From assembly GCF_036898095.1 (NCBI RefSeq), contig NC_090744.1, positions 91,392,013-91,456,012 on the forward strand: 64,000 nt of DNA, given 5' to 3'. A model generated the notes under the pieces. That model had not been told where the DNA came from and ran no database searches. It saw nothing but the letters and a program-made list of their open reading frames with translations. The translations under genes were made by a program, and so were the position numbers. The stretch's first letter is position 1, and each line of letters opens with the position of its first letter. Shown here piece after piece: positions 35,491 through 47,724 of the stretch. This DNA is from Palaemon carinicauda. Its lineage: Eukaryota; Arthropoda; Malacostraca; Decapoda; Palaemonidae.

Positions 35491-36592
35491 GAGCAGGGGA
35501 ACCTTGTTGAGACTAGGCAAATGACATATGTCACCGACAACTCGGATAAGCTCTTCATCAGTAGGGAAGCCTGCATCGCCCTTGGCATGATATCGGATAG
35601 TTTTCCGACTATTGGTGAAATCTATGAGACACAATCGGAAACTCCGGATGCCACCAACAATGAAGTAGGAAGCGTTAGTGGACTAGCCAATCAATGTGAC
35701 TGCCCAAAACGTCAACTACCACCCCCGCCGCCTACAGAATTACCGTTCAGTGCAAGAGTCCAACCGGTCTAAACTAAAGGACTACCTCTTGGAGTACTAC
35801 GAATCGAGTACATTTAACGTATGTGACCACCAACCGTTACCACTAATGGATGGACCCCCAATGAAGTTGATGATCGATCCGAATGCTGATCCTGTTGCTC
35901 GTCACACACCAGTGCCAGTGCCGTTACACTGGCAAAAGGAAGTTAAAGCTGGACTTGACCAGGACGGCCGCCTTGGTGTCCTTGAACCTGTCCCAATCGG
36001 AGAACCAGTAACTTGGTGCCATTGGATGGTTGTATGTGCTAAGAAAAATGGCACACCTCGACGAACAGTTGATTTTCAGCCTCTCAATGTGCACGCTAAG
36101 AGAGAAACGCATCATAAGCCTTCTCCATTTCACCAAGCAAGGTCAGTACCACAAGGAAAAAAGAAAACCGTCTTTGATGCCTGGAACGGATACCACAGTG
36201 TACCGATTCAGGAATCTGACAGTCACTTAACTATGTTTATCACTCCTTGGGGACGCTATAGTTATCAAACAGCCCCTCAAGGGTATATTGCTTCTGGCGA
36301 CGGATATACTCGACGGTATGATGAAATAGTTGCTGAGATACCCAACAAAACTAAATGTGTCGACTATGTTCTTCTTTGGTCTGACTCAATAGAGGAGAGT
36401 TTTTTTCCAAGTTGTACAATGGCTCGACATATGTGGAAGACACGGCATAACACAACCCTGACAAATTTTGTTTCGCAGAAGACAGCTGAATTCGCTGGAT
36501 TCGAAATAACCCCAGACACAGTTCGCCCATGTGCAAGATATCTTAGTGCAATTATGGACTTTCCTCAAATATATCCTTTGATCACAAGTTGA
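35491..36592 (+). pseudogene. Gypsy A protease end and reverse transcriptase, truncated
   Basis: MTYVTDNSDKLFISREAC closes the protease region. A frame change near 35750 leads into RT: LEYYESSTFNVCDHQPLP, HTPVPVPLHWQKEVKAG, LGVLEPVPIGEPVTWCHW, VFDAWNGYHSVPI (motif A), SYQTAPQGYIASGDGYT and KCVDYVLLWSDS. The last should carry VDD, so a catalytic Asp is replaced by Tyr. The sequence breaks off near 36592 after the AGFEIT block, so the RT C-terminus, RNase H and integrase are missing. The adjoining DNA is the unrelated AT-hook segment. Confidence 0.8.
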
Positions 36593-38561
36593 AGCCATCC
36601 CCTTTAGCTACCCATTCTTTTAAGACAACAGGGATTGCAGAGCTTAATCCTTATGCCAAATCCCCAAAAGATGTTGAACGAAAATTGACAAGTTCCACTG
36701 ATACAGTAAAAACTGTTAATGATTCAAAAGTTATAAATAGAGCAAGTACTAAGGAGCAAGAGATGGAACGGCAAACTAATTTGCGCATGCTTCTGCAAAA
36801 ACGCTTGGAGTCGCCCCCACCAATAAAAAACATGAGTGTAAAGAAGCCCACATTTCTGAAAAGGTAAGTTCATTCAGTGAATTGAATACTACTCAAGACT
36901 GCCAGACTCATGAATATGATTCTGATGACACTATCATTTATGAGAAAACTGCTTCAAATAATGTAGAAAATGTACTACCAGATATATCTGTGGTTTATTC
37001 TAGTAAAATGAAGAGTAAAAGTTCTGCTGACAGAGACAGCAACCAAAATTCAAAAACTATATCTGAACCATCGTCTGAACGAAGATTTGTGCCATCTCCT
37101 GTACCTTTTGTGGTACACTCACCTCCTGGCAGTGAAACGGAGGGAGAACAGCATATCAGGATCCAGCAAGTAGAAGGTGGTATTACAGATGCTTTTCAAA
37201 GCCCTCAATCTTCATCTACCTCTGAAAGTAATAAATTGAAATTATTGAAGGAGAAAATGGAGAAAAAGACAGACCTTGAAAAAAAACTGAACTCTGTAAA
37301 AGAAATGTTTGAGGAGAACTTGAAACGAGAAAAGGCAGAATATGAGCGTTGGGTTAGTATGTTAGAAAACAATTACAAGAAAGAAATTGACATCATTGGA
37401 AAGGTGAAACAGAGGCTTGAGGATGAGATTAATTCTATATTGATGTATGGGGAGGAAGAGCAAACTGCTGCTGCTGAAAGTCAGGCTGTGGATGCTGCTT
37501 CTACAATGCCTACATTAGTGCCATTACCAGAGGAAGAGAGCCTCCAAGAAGAAATTCTGCCAATAAAGTCACATAAGATAGGACCAAAGAGAACCAAGCT
37601 GCTGAACATCATATCAGATGCAAACATCAACAAATTTGGAACATTGCATAACTCGCCATCTCTCTCCGACACAGAAAAATCGGGTGGTTCTGCCATACAA
37701 ATGGGAACACCGATCAATCCTTTGTCAATAGAAACGCCCACCAAACGCAAACGAGGAAGACCTAAGTTAAACAAACAACCACCTGTATCAAATGTTACGT
37801 CCTCCTCTTCAGGAACTAGCACTGCGATGCCAATGCCTCCAGTTTATTCTGTAGCACCAGTGACAGCACAAAGTAAACAAAAAAGGCATCAAACATCCCA
37901 AAATGTTGTTTTGACACCAGATGGTACCATTAAGGCAATTCAGAGACACCCAAAGACACATGGGGAACCTCCACCTTTTTATGAGTCTCTAATGTCTCGC
38001 GTGGAAAAGGTTCAACCAAGTCCAAGTAACCCCTCGGTTCATTTGCCACACATGAGGCTATCTTCAAATCAGAGTACATTGCCATCAGTTTCAGCTCAAT
38101 CTCACATCTTAGTACAATTGGCTCCTTCATTCCAGACTATGAATCAGTCGCAAATTAATTCACAGTTCCAGCCGAAAAGTGCAATACAAATACATCCTCA
38201 GTTCCAAGCTCAGAATTCCAGTCTGCTCTTCGTGCCATCACAAGGAGTTATTCCAACTTCAGGACCTGTGAGCGTGAATTCTGTGTCAGATAGCCAAATG
38301 ATAAATTTTCTTGAACATCCTGCCTCCGATGCCCAGTCTGGGAGTGAGGCTGCTCCTTCATTTACTTTGCCAAGTACAACACAACTTCCAGTTGTTTCTC
38401 AAGCTTTGTCATATGTTCCTTCAAGCAATGCATCTAGAGCAAGTATGGCCAGTGCAAGGAGGCCAACGCAACACCAGAAGTCTCACCTCCTGGTTGCAGC
38501 ACAGCCATCTATTGTAAGCAGTTCAGCTGCACAAGCTAAAGCTGTACCTTCTAACCAGGGC
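36593..38561 (+). CDS. AT-hook and coiled-coil protein segment, possibly host-derived
   Basis: Two abutting frames. The first, to 36866, has AELNPYAKSPKDVERKL and an E/Q/R-rich helix. After a one-base phase change near 36863 the second runs about 560 codons uninterrupted: acidic Ser-rich start, VPSPVPFVVHSPPGSETEGE, a coiled coil (about 36,230 + 1,000 to 37,440; LKEKMEKKTDLEKKLNS through KQRLEDEINSIL), an AT-hook (TKRKRGRPKLNKQ, about 37740), VVLTPDGTIKAIQRHPK, then a long Ser/Gln/Pro-rich tail. I do not recognise the protein. AT-hook plus disordered tail suggests a chromatin or transcription role (inference). The left end abuts truncated Gypsy A, and the right end is cut by LTR B, which supplies the last few codons. 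It could be a large exon, a processed pseudogene or a captured fragment. Confidence 0.45.
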
Positions 38562-39056
38562 TGTAGTGTTGTACTTTGGTAGGAAGTTCTATTAACCATA
38601 ATAATTACCTGGAACCATAGATGAACAATTGTTAGTACTGTAATTATTTCTCAGCTGATCCTATCTCTTGTCGTCAATTTTTCTGTATGGGATTAAATAA
38701 GACGTTGGTACAGTATTCTTAAAATACACGTTTAATGCAACTTATGACTACATTGTGCTATGACAGCTGACTCCCAAGTGTGGGTGGAGCGTCATACACA
38801 ATCTGACAAAACTAAAACATTGCTAAACAAAAGAGCATCGCTCTGAAAAGACTTAAATCCTACTCCAGTACAAAACTATAAAGAATCACATCCTATCTTT
38901 GAGGTAACCAACAAATGTTTGAATCCTAATGCCAAAACAAATCATTACTCTTATGTACAAAGCTTAACATGTTTTATTCATGCAATATGATGCAATGTTG
39001 CGCAATACCTGCAACACTTGAAATAATCTAGTACATTCTTACAATAATACATAAGT
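38562..39056 (-). mobile_element. 3' LTR of Gypsy B
   Basis: On the minus strand it follows a polypurine run (AAGTTAAGGGGGAGGAG) at 39057-39073. Its inner end reads (A)CTTATGTATTATTG and its outer end CAACACTACA. Inverted homologue of 35005-35485, 495 bp. Confidence 0.8.
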
Positions 39057-39073
39057 CTCCTCCCCCTTAACTT
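39057..39073 (-). promoter_or_regulatory. polypurine tract of Gypsy B
   Basis: Minus strand AAGTTAAGGGGGAGGAG directly before the LTR; primer site for plus-strand DNA synthesis. Confidence 0.7.
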
Positions 39074-40455
39074 GACATTGTAAAAATCTTCATAAATCTA
39101 ATCTCTCAGGGGGCTTTCCTCTGTTAATCCTATTATGAAGCACTTTAACCTCATCTTGTACTGGTACATGAATTGGTTCTGAATCTACATTGGATGTTGG
39201 ACCATCTTGGTTAATATTTGACTCATTTGATCTAACTACTTCTTTAAGTTTCTCATCTCTAACATTCACATGCTCTACTGTCTTTGTTTAACTGCTGTAA
39301 TTGATCAACATGACGTTTTACAACTTTATCACCAACACGAACATCATAATGTAAATTTCCTATCTCTTACAATCTCTCCTGGTACCCACTTCTCTGGAGT
39401 GTTGTACTATCTTACCATGACATCAGACAAAGGTAAAAAATGTCTTACATTAGGAAGCTTTACTACTTGTTTATACCCTTTATCTTCTAAATCACTTTGC
39501 AAACTTGGATACAACAAATCTAACTTACACCTTATCCTCCTCCCCATCAACAAATTTTAGGGTGTCACGCCTGTTGTGCTGTGCGGCGTGGTTCTATAAG
39601 ACAATAAAAACTTTGACACATGCAAAAATATATTACCTGCATTTGCTTTTCTACACTTCATATTGTGTTTAAACGTTTGGACAAATCTTTCAGCCTCTCC
39701 ATTAGTAGATGGATGATATGTAGCTGAAAATGTATGCTTTATACCATTGACATTACAAAATTCTTTAAACTCTTGAGGTAAATTGTGGACCATTATCTGT
39801 AACAATTCTTTCCGGAATACCGTGCGTTGAAAAAATTTGCATTAACTCGTTTATTGTGGCGTAAGACGTTGTTGTCTTCATTGGGATAATTTCTGGCCAC
39901 TTACTGTAAGCATCTACTACTATCAAAAACAAGTAATTTAAAAAAGGACCTGCAAAATCTATATGCACTCTTTGCCATGGATACCTGGGCAACTCCCACG
40001 GGTGCATTCTAGCAAATTGAGGATTGTTCTGTTGCATAACACAATTCATACAATTCTTTATATAAGATTCCACATCTTTATCTACACCTGGCCACCATAC
40101 AAAAGTTCTCGCAATTGACTTTGATCTTACAATACCTTGGTGATCAGCATGTATTTCAAACAAAACCTTATTTCTCAGTGAATTAGGAATAACTACCCTG
40201 GAACCTCTTATCACTATTCCTTGTGTTACACTCAGTTCATACCATATATCCTTATATGGTTTACAATTTTCCTCTTTTCCACATAAGTCCCTACCTGTCA
40301 TTAAACTCTCTAAAACCTTACTAAGTACTGGGTCTCGCTTGGTACTGTGTGCTACATCTTTTGCAGTTATTGGTACATCATATACAGAAATTAACAGAAC
40401 ACTGTCATCATACTCCTCTGGAGCTTTGTCTACGGGTAATCTGGATAAAGCATCT
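39074..40455 (-). pseudogene. Gypsy B integrase
   Basis: From 40455 down on the minus strand: ADALSRLPVDKAPEEY (end of RNase H), the zinc-binding start (IHADHQGI ... CMNCVMQQ), RVHIDFAGPFLNY (D), [10 protein letters not shown] (D) and, after a frame change near 39790, [16 protein letters not shown] (E). All three catalytic acids are present, in two frames. The C-terminal part to 39074 has further stops. RT and RNase H are absent: the copy ends abruptly at the BEL/Pao junction near 40455. K02A2.6-like Gypsy. Confidence 0.8.
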
Positions 40456-40566
40456 GCAAGAAAAATAAGCACGGAATTCAGTCGTGCCACCAATTCCAAG
40501 GCCTCAATTTGGAGGACCGCTGGAATGCTGTGGTGGATGCCAAACTCTGCTTCAGATGCCCACTAA
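40456..40566 (+). pseudogene. BEL/Pao gag fragment 1 (first zinc-knuckle cysteines)
   Basis: Frame HGIQSCHQFQGLNLEDRW and AKLCFRC matches the BEL/Pao pattern before and at the CCHC knuckle. The remainder of the knuckle resumes at 42173 beyond an insertion. Confidence 0.5.
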
Positions 40567-42172
40567 CGTTTCCAGAGGCCGTTTAATAGTTTTTTTTTTT
40601 TTTTTTTAAATAACTTCTAAAATAACTGATGGATTTCCATGATATCAAAGCAGGGAGCGCTTCATACAATGGCCTAATTTTAGGAAATACTGTGCATTGC
40701 CAATTACGTTTCATTATCTTTTTTACCTTCCATCCCCCGAATTGTTAAAACGCCTGTTTAACTCCATAGATAATTGTCATATGACCTACCCCAAGCAATA
40801 CGAAATTCTTTGTCAGTAAAAGTTCAGCATACCTGGTAATGTGATTCGTGACTTTAGACTTGACAAGACCAACCTTTGATATCTTACCCACTTGCTTACA
40901 TTGAAGATCAAGAACGAGACTTATGACAGGAGACGAAAAAAGCCAGGCTTACCCTACACTTCGCACTTCAAGCGAATGTTGGTAAAGCAATAGAAATATA
41001 GTTTTCTTTAGGTTAAGCCGTAGGACTCTTTCTTCCATACAACACAGGTTACTCGATACATCAATTGCCAGGAAGAAAATGACAAAGCATTGTTTGATAT
41101 AATTTATCATATCAATTTCACCAGAGAGAGTAGCTTGAATTCCTTAGAAGGTAGACTTCTAAAAGATGTTTCATATAAGGGCATTGACATCGGCCATTTG
41201 ATAAATTTTGAAATCATATATATATATGGCTATCAGTATATTGCAATATATCATGTACCTATGAAAGCCATACTTTTCTTACCGATTTATACTAATTTTC
41301 AGGCGGTTTCTTTCTTTCTCTCTGTTGTAAATGGTGAAGAGTTTCAGCGCAATTGTAGTTTTGCAATGGCGAGGACAAAGCAACATATTTGCCATGACTA
41401 AAGTCGAATCTATATGAAATAGTTCAGAGCTACTACAACAACTGCTGCCGATGATTACCTTGGATGTACTAAAAGGGCTCTGAGGTAGGAGTCAAAGTCG
41501 GTGAAATTATTTCTGAATCCTGCTCCAGTCTTGCCCCAATAACATCATTCCAAATATACAATTCTCTCAAGGAAAAAAAAATGTTTTCTATTTCTACGAA
41601 TGTAGTTTTATTTTTTTTTTCATTTTATTTTTTAGTCGCAAATCTAAAATTTGTAGGAGTCAGAGTAGAATATCTCTCAGTGCGATTCCACATCCCGGTT
41701 TTAAACCTCGTCTATTATGTTTGATAATTTGTGTTAACCATCCAATCATCTACCACCATAAAACATTTTATTGGTCTTCCGGCTCATTTTATATGTGCAG
41801 TACAGTCTTTCCTAACGGGGATTTACGCGGTAGCCTAATAACAATGGGAATGATGGAAAGAAGGCAAGAAGGAAGGGGGGGGGGGGGGTAGTACTAGGAT
41901 AGCCATAGGTGTAAACACCGAAGGAGGGTTGGGGGAACTTCTGCGTCACAGTTACGTGATTAAGTACCACTTCTTCGAAACGCTGTGAAGGAAGGGAAGA
42001 AGTTCTCTTTTTTCTAAGAGTAAACAGGTTAATTAGGCACATCTGTCAATTCATTTTACCACCAAAAATTACGCCAATGTTTGAAACATTCTTTGCTGTA
42101 GTTACATGGAAATTCATAAGCCGGTTTGTTAGATATTTGGGAAAAACACTATTACACGGCCTCTGGAAACGA
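40567..42172. mobile_element. 1.6-kb DNA element with ~30-bp inverted ends inside BEL/Pao gag
   Basis: Left end CGTTTCCAGAGGCCGTTTAA and the reverse of the right end (CGTTTCCAGAGGCCGTGTAA) match for about 30 bases. The inserted segment falls exactly between CFRC and VGHNHEAC of one zinc knuckle. No transposase was recognised inside, so it is non-autonomous. An internal 265 bp (40725-40990) recurs at 58667-58930. It includes a G-run at about 41876-41888. Confidence 0.65.
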
Positions 42173-42426
42173 TAGTAAATGTCGGGCACAATCACGAAGC
42201 CTGTGAAGAAGAATCTACGTGTGGCAAGTGTGGCTTGGGGACGCATCACACTCTCTTGCACTCTGTGAAGAAAACCCCTCCAAGGGACAGTGCAAACTCC
42301 AAGAGAGCAACTGTCCAAGACATGTGACAAGCCTAAAGCGGAGGCCGGGACGACTAGCAATGCACCGCCTGATAGAACTAACACCGAAATCACTCCAGAG
42401 GCTGGGACTGCTGCAACGACGGGGCA
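42173..42426 (+). pseudogene. BEL/Pao gag fragment 2
   Basis: Frame VGHNHEACEEESTCGKCGL then GTHHTLLHSVKKTPPR: completes the CCHC knuckle started at 40566 and adds the C-x2-C...HH-x-LLH cluster typical of BEL/Pao elements. It is cut at 42427. Confidence 0.6.
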
Positions 42427-43053
42427 TGTACTATCATGAACAGAAGTTCGTTCCCTTAGACCTCCAGAGAGTGAACACGAATCGCCTGACTATGAATCAC
42501 CGAAGCTTTTGAACAAATAAGTCATGGAAAACCCAATAGATGGCGCACCGCTAGGACGTTGGACGCAGTGAGGAATAGGAAATATTTATTTTTTAAAAGC
42601 ATTGAGTAAAGTCTCCACAATCTGATATCGTTAGAAAGTGATAGAGGATTTTGTTGTTTTTGACGTTATTGGGTTTTCGTGTAAAATGTGGAGTTAACAA
42701 AATATTCTAGATAAATATGAGAATAAAATTATGCTTTAGATATCTACAATCTTGAATTGGTATTCTCATATATTATCGTATCTTATCAACAGACATGACC
42801 AACCAAGGGTCATTACAAAACATTTTAGCTTAAATGCCTACGGAAATGTTTCTTAATCTGCAAGTTGCCTATCGTAAAAGCGAAAACATTTGTTGAAGCA
42901 AGTCAGCAATTTTTTTTTATTTCACTTGCGTTATTAATGTAGTAACCACATACTGCAGTTTCATATGAAAATATTCATAGATCTGTCATATTACGTAATT
43001 GGGCCAACATTCTGAGCGAAGGTGAGCGATATGGGGTATGGCAACCGAATGGG
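42427..43053 (+). repeat. left inverted arm
   Basis: Partner of 45895-46549. Confidence 0.8.
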
Positions 43054-43726
43054 ATTTTAGAAACTAAAATTATTACAATATTTTTTTTTTTTTTAAATAT
43101 AATATAAAGTTTAGATATTTCCAAGAATGTATTATTTCCATATAATGTAACAAGATGGAAAAAATTCAGAGGATTATTTCAAGAGCATAAAAATAAAAAT
43201 AAAGAAAATACGAAAGAGTTTATGTTACTGGGAAATTAGCAATCTAAATTATGTAAAAATCAAACGATCTTTTCAGTGATTGTTGTTTGGCAGTTTAATA
43301 GGTGGTGTAAGGTTATGACAATGTAAACGAGCTAGGAAATCAATTTTTTTTTACTAGTCCAATTGCGAGTATTGTTAATGTAATTTGAAATGCAGTGGTC
43401 ATGAACACTTTTAATCTACAAACAATATTATAGAGTTGACACTTTTTTTAAATCAACATGACTATCTGCACCAAAGATTATGAAGCTACCCAGGGTTGTG
43501 AAAGTTAAACCTTTCGTAGAATGTGACTTCAGACACACTGTAGCCAGCCTTGTTACACACTCTACCTTCTGTTGCTATTGACCAGAGCCACGCAGGATTC
43601 CGAAAAGTTGTAGGCTGAAAATCCTTCCATAGACAATGCTTTTATTCCAGTATTTGAGATAATGAAGGTTACATCTCTAATACATTTGTGTATATAGATT
43701 TATCACTCTACCATAACAGCAATTCC

Positions 43727-44738
43727 CGAGGGACGCTCAAATTCCACAGAGGTGATTGCTGAACGAGGAAGAATTATCGGATTATGGGAAAGTGGATTGA
43801 CAGTGGTGAACATTGCTCATCAAATTGGGAGAAGCACCAAAATGGTCAGGAAGTGGATCACCCGATGGGAGGGGGAGGGCTCCGTGAAAACAAGGCCTCG
43901 AAGTGGAAGGCCACGTGCAACCTTGCCCAGGATAGAGGGCCAGATTGTAGCAGCCTGTGAAATGCATCCTATGAGGACGTCAGTTCAGCATACTAGAAAT
44001 CTGAGGTTAAATTGCCATCCCATGACCTTGAGACGAAGACTCAATGAAGCAGCGATTCGCTGTCATATCCCATCATACAAGGGAATGCTCACTCCTGCAC
44101 ACAAGGAATGTTTCCTTGAGTTTGCTTTGGAATACCTTCCGCATGACGAAAATTATTGGAGAAATATAATCTTTACTGATGAGAAGGTGTTTCAGTCAGT
44201 GGCAGCCAGAGCTAGGCAGTGTTGGCAGCAACCTAACACATGCTATCAGGAGAATCCCATCCATCACTGTGAGATGAGTTGCAGTATCATTCTGGGGATG
44301 GATGTGGAGATATAGTCCTGGCAAAGTTGTCAAGATCGATGGCCGCTTCACAGGAGAAAATACGTCGAAATCCTGGAGTAAGTGTTACTTCCAACAGTTC
44401 GGACAATGGCAGTTCCTGCTCCTGGTTTAATAAAGTTGGCCCACGATCAAAGTTCCATCCATAAGAGCCGTGTGGTAAGTAACTGGCTGCAGGATCATCC
44501 TGAAATGGAAGTTTTGGAGTGGCCATCGAAAGGATGCGACTTGAACTCAATTGAACACCTTTGAGTTATGATGGTTCGGGAATGGGACGTTGGGGAGCAG
44601 CGTACCCACCAGGCATTAGAAACTAAAGCCAATGATCTGTGGGAGAGTTTTCGCTACTTTGCATGAATCTTGTAGATTCCATACCCAATCGTCTGCGTGA
44701 GGTCATCTATGCAGATGGAGGTTGGACACCATACTGAA
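43727..44738 (+). pseudogene. Tc1/mariner transposase (Tc1-type), decayed
   Basis: Starts PEGRSNSTEVIAERGRIIG; paired-like DNA-binding region LTVVNIAHQIGRSTKMVRKW and RPRSGRPRAT. Catalytic blocks are NIIFTDEKVFQS (D), then in another frame HDQSSIHKSRVVSNWLQ (D) and WPSKGCDLNSIEHL (E), closing with NRLREVIYADGGWTPY. Stops at about 44313 and 44565 and several frame changes make it inactive. Full-length family size (about 330 codons). Confidence 0.75.
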
Positions 44739-45658
44739 GTATTGTGTGTAAATATTAATAAAATATTAACAAAAAATATGATATTTAGTAAACTCACATT
44801 TACTTCACTACTAATTAATACAAAATGTTCTGGAAGATCGTGCATGATACAAAGCTCAGAGCAAATATAATTTTACGTTCTTCAATGAAAGGTATAATGT
44901 CAAAATAAAGTTCATGACAAAAAAAAAAAAAAACAAAAAAAAAAAAAAACTATCAACTTGGTGAATTACTAAGGAATTGTTTAACACTATGAAAACAATA
45001 AAGAGATTTTAAGAATAACTTTTAGTCAAAGTTATCTTTATATTTTGTAAAGAAAAGACATTTTCAATATTACTAGAAGTTGTTTTTGTGAAATAGAAAG
45101 AGGGAATTTAAAAAATAGGCTAATTCTAAGAAAAGGAAACATATTAAGTAATTAAGTGAGATATAAAAAAAGTTAATAGACCAGGAGTACAGCACTTTAG
45201 ACACAATATCTTTTCGCTAAAATAGGACCCATGAAGTAAAAATAAACACTGATAGAATTAGTTTGAGTTGAAATGTGCACTCTAAGATGGGTTATACACT
45301 AGCCAACCTAACTCGCTAAGGTTTCCACTGGTGGTTAGTAACCCTTCCCATATGACAAGAATGAGTCTGGGAATGGCAAAAAACCCTGCCACTGACTTTC
45401 CATGACCGAGAAATTGAATTCCTACAATAACATATGAAATATCAATAAAAAATGTCGTTAATGCATTCCTATTAGCTCTTCATACAAGAGCACTGGAAAA
45501 CTACTTTGCCACAAATTTCTGACAACAAAGCATCGTAAAAAAATGGCAAGCTATTTTTGAAACTAATAAGTATATCTGCTTTGCTATTAACGGTAATAAC
45601 ATGAAAGTAGTAACATGAGGCTTGTTTTATGATGTTAATGTAGAACAGACACTAAAAA

Positions 45659-45661
<3 letters not shown>

Positions 45662-45744
<83 letters not shown>
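45662..45744. repeat. (CT)n microsatellite, 83 bp
   Basis: Uninterrupted CT run inside the 4.1-kb insertion. Confidence 0.95.
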
Positions 45745-45748
<4 letters not shown>

Positions 45749-45894
45749 TTTTGAATATTTGTCACCTCATTACAATTTTTTTTTCTCTCTTGCTACTAGA
45801 TACTAACTATGGTGAAAGTATCTTCATATTTCATATTGACTTGTTATATATATCAAATTATCAAAAAATCAATATTTTCAAGAGTCCGAAAACG

Positions 45895-46549
45895 GGCATT
45901 GGGTGTCATACCTCATATCGCTCACCTTCGCTCAGAATGTTGGCCCAATTACGTAATATGACAGATCTATAAATATTTGCATATAAAACTGCAGTTTGTG
46001 GTTACTACATTAATAACTCAAGTGAAATAACAAAAACAAATTGTTGACTTGCTTCTACAAATGTTTTTGTTTTTACGATAGGCAACTTGCAGATTATAAA
46101 ACACTTCCGTACACATTTAAGCTAAAATGTTTTGTAATGACCCTCGGTTGGTCATGTCTGTTGATAAGATACGATAATATATGAGAATACCAATTCAAGA
46201 ATGTGGATATCGTAAGCATAATTTTATTCTCATTTATCTAGCATATTTCTTCAACTGCACATTCTACACGCAAACCCAAGTAACGTAAAAAAAAAAAGAA
46301 AAAAAAATTCATCATCTATCACTTTTTAACGATATCAGTTTTTAACGATATCAGATTATGGAGACTTTACTCAATGTTTTAAAAAAATAAATACTTCCTA
46401 TTCCTCTCTGCGTCCAATGTCCTAGCGGTGCGCCATCTATTAGGTTTTCCATGAATTATTTGTTCAAGAGCTTCGGTGATTCATAGTCGGGCGATTCGTG
46501 TTCACTCTCTGGAGGTCTAAGGGACCGAACTTTAGTTCATGATAGTACA
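45895..46549 (-). repeat. right inverted arm
   Basis: Partner of 42427-43053. It contains a small local duplication of TTTTTAACGATATCAG near 46323-46350. Confidence 0.8.
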
Positions 46550-46925
46550 CGCCATGTCCACTGACCGACGACCGGATGGTCGTACATGTTGAAGCTCATC
46601 CCAGTCGTGGTGAACGGAACGTGCACTACGATCGGCTTCATAGATGGAGGAGCCGCACCCACGTTAGCCGCAAGGAGCCTAATAGATCGGCTAGGTGTAA
46701 TGGGAAGGCCTTGCAACCAGACCATGGTGACAGAGGCTGGTACGTTCGCCTGCAAGGAAGTGGTCCAACTCACCCTTGGTAACATCAACGGAGGTGAGGA
46801 GGAAGAACTAGTAAAAGAAGTCTTTGTTACTGACAAAATTAATATGTCAACGGACTACATAATGCCTTTGGACTGGCTGAAGAGATGGCCACACATGGCA
46901 GACGTAGAGCTGCAAAGTCCATAAA
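46550..46925 (+). pseudogene. BEL/Pao gag-pol fragment 3: aspartic protease
   Basis: Frame GWSYMLKLIPVVVNGTCTT then FIDGGAAPTLAARSLIDRLG, TEAGTFACKEVVQLTLGN and YIMPLDWLKRWP: retropepsin-like layout of BEL/Pao, with D-G-G in place of the usual D-[ST]-G, so probably inactive. It lies in the correct order after the zinc cluster at 42173-42426. Confidence 0.55.
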
Positions 46926-47405
46926 TTTCCCATCAATTATAAATGCAAGCATGGCAAAGATGAAAAACAAGAAATACCAAGAAAAGATCAAAATTGGAGG
47001 AGAAGATTTAAAATCCCTTTTGTTGCAAGATCAAGAGAGTGATGATACAGTCACCAGCAAGCATTGGTTATTTACCATCAAAAGAAATGAAGAAATTTTC
47101 ACAAGTTAGCTAAGTGAAGGCCATGATTTTAAAAAGTATACCGATAATGCTGGACTGCAGGAGATCTTTTTAGAAATAAGTAAAGTAGACGTTGGTGTCA
47201 GTATACCTAAAATTGACTGGCAGAAACCAGACCTAATTAGAATATTTAAAAAAATTAGGAAAAATTTCAAGTCCATAAATTTCCCATCAATCATAAATCA
47301 AGCATGGCAAAGACGAAAAACAAGAAATACCAAGAAAAGATCAAAATTTGAGGGAAAGATTTAAAATCCCTTTTGTTGCAAGATCAAGAGTGATGATGAT
47401 ACATT
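46913..47405 (+). pseudogene. unrecognised coding-like sequence with an internal ~140-bp duplication
   Basis: The stretch AAGTCCATAAATTTCCCATC... at 46915-47055 recurs at about 47269-47405 (offset 354). The frame reads KSINFPSIIN, IKIGGEDLKSLLLQDQE, a TAG at about 47107, then KYTDNAGLQEIFLEISK and IDWQKPDLIRIFKKI. It may be further BEL/Pao pol, but I recognise no domain. Confidence 0.35.
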
Positions 47406-47724
47406 GGAGTTGGAACTTGATGGGAGATCTTTTCAGCTGTATACAGTAAAAACTAACTGGAATGGTGGTGTGTGTATATAGGTTCATAGTAACAGCCTTG
47501 CAATTGTTGTTGCCAATGGAAACATGGGGATCTAAAGAAAATTTTAAAGTCCGTAAACAAAAAATTAAATATATAGTAAGAAGTGGTAAAAAAGATACTA
47601 TATACTTAGGCATCTTACTTCAGAATTTTAAGATATTATCTTTTAAGTGGGAAGCATCATTTGAAAATCATATGATGAAAACATGTCATCAGTACTGTGG
47701 GTCATTGAGAAACTAGTTTTTACA

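Larger units (their letters stand above)
42427..46549. mobile_element. 4.1-kb insertion with ~630-bp inverted arms
   Basis: 42427-about 43053 and about 45895-46549 are inverted copies (outer ends TGTACTATCATGAAC, inner ends near GGTGAGCGATATG), moderately diverged. The unit separates BEL/Pao gag fragment 2 from its protease. Inside are a decayed Tc1-type transposase, an A-rich stretch (44922-44950) and a (CT)n run. No clear target duplication was seen. It could be a long-TIR transposon hosting a nested Tc1, or an inverted duplication. Confidence 0.6.

Noticed and set aside
36863..36876. GTAAGTTCATTCAG as a 14-base intron.
   Set aside because: Too short to be spliced, and the downstream frame reads straight through these bases.
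35005..39056. The inverted pair 35005-35485 / 38562-39056 read as a 4-kb DNA transposon with long TIRs.
   Set aside because: The left copy has its own 5-bp duplication within Gypsy A, and the right copy sits next to a polypurine tract and integrase. They are two independent LTRs in opposite orientation.
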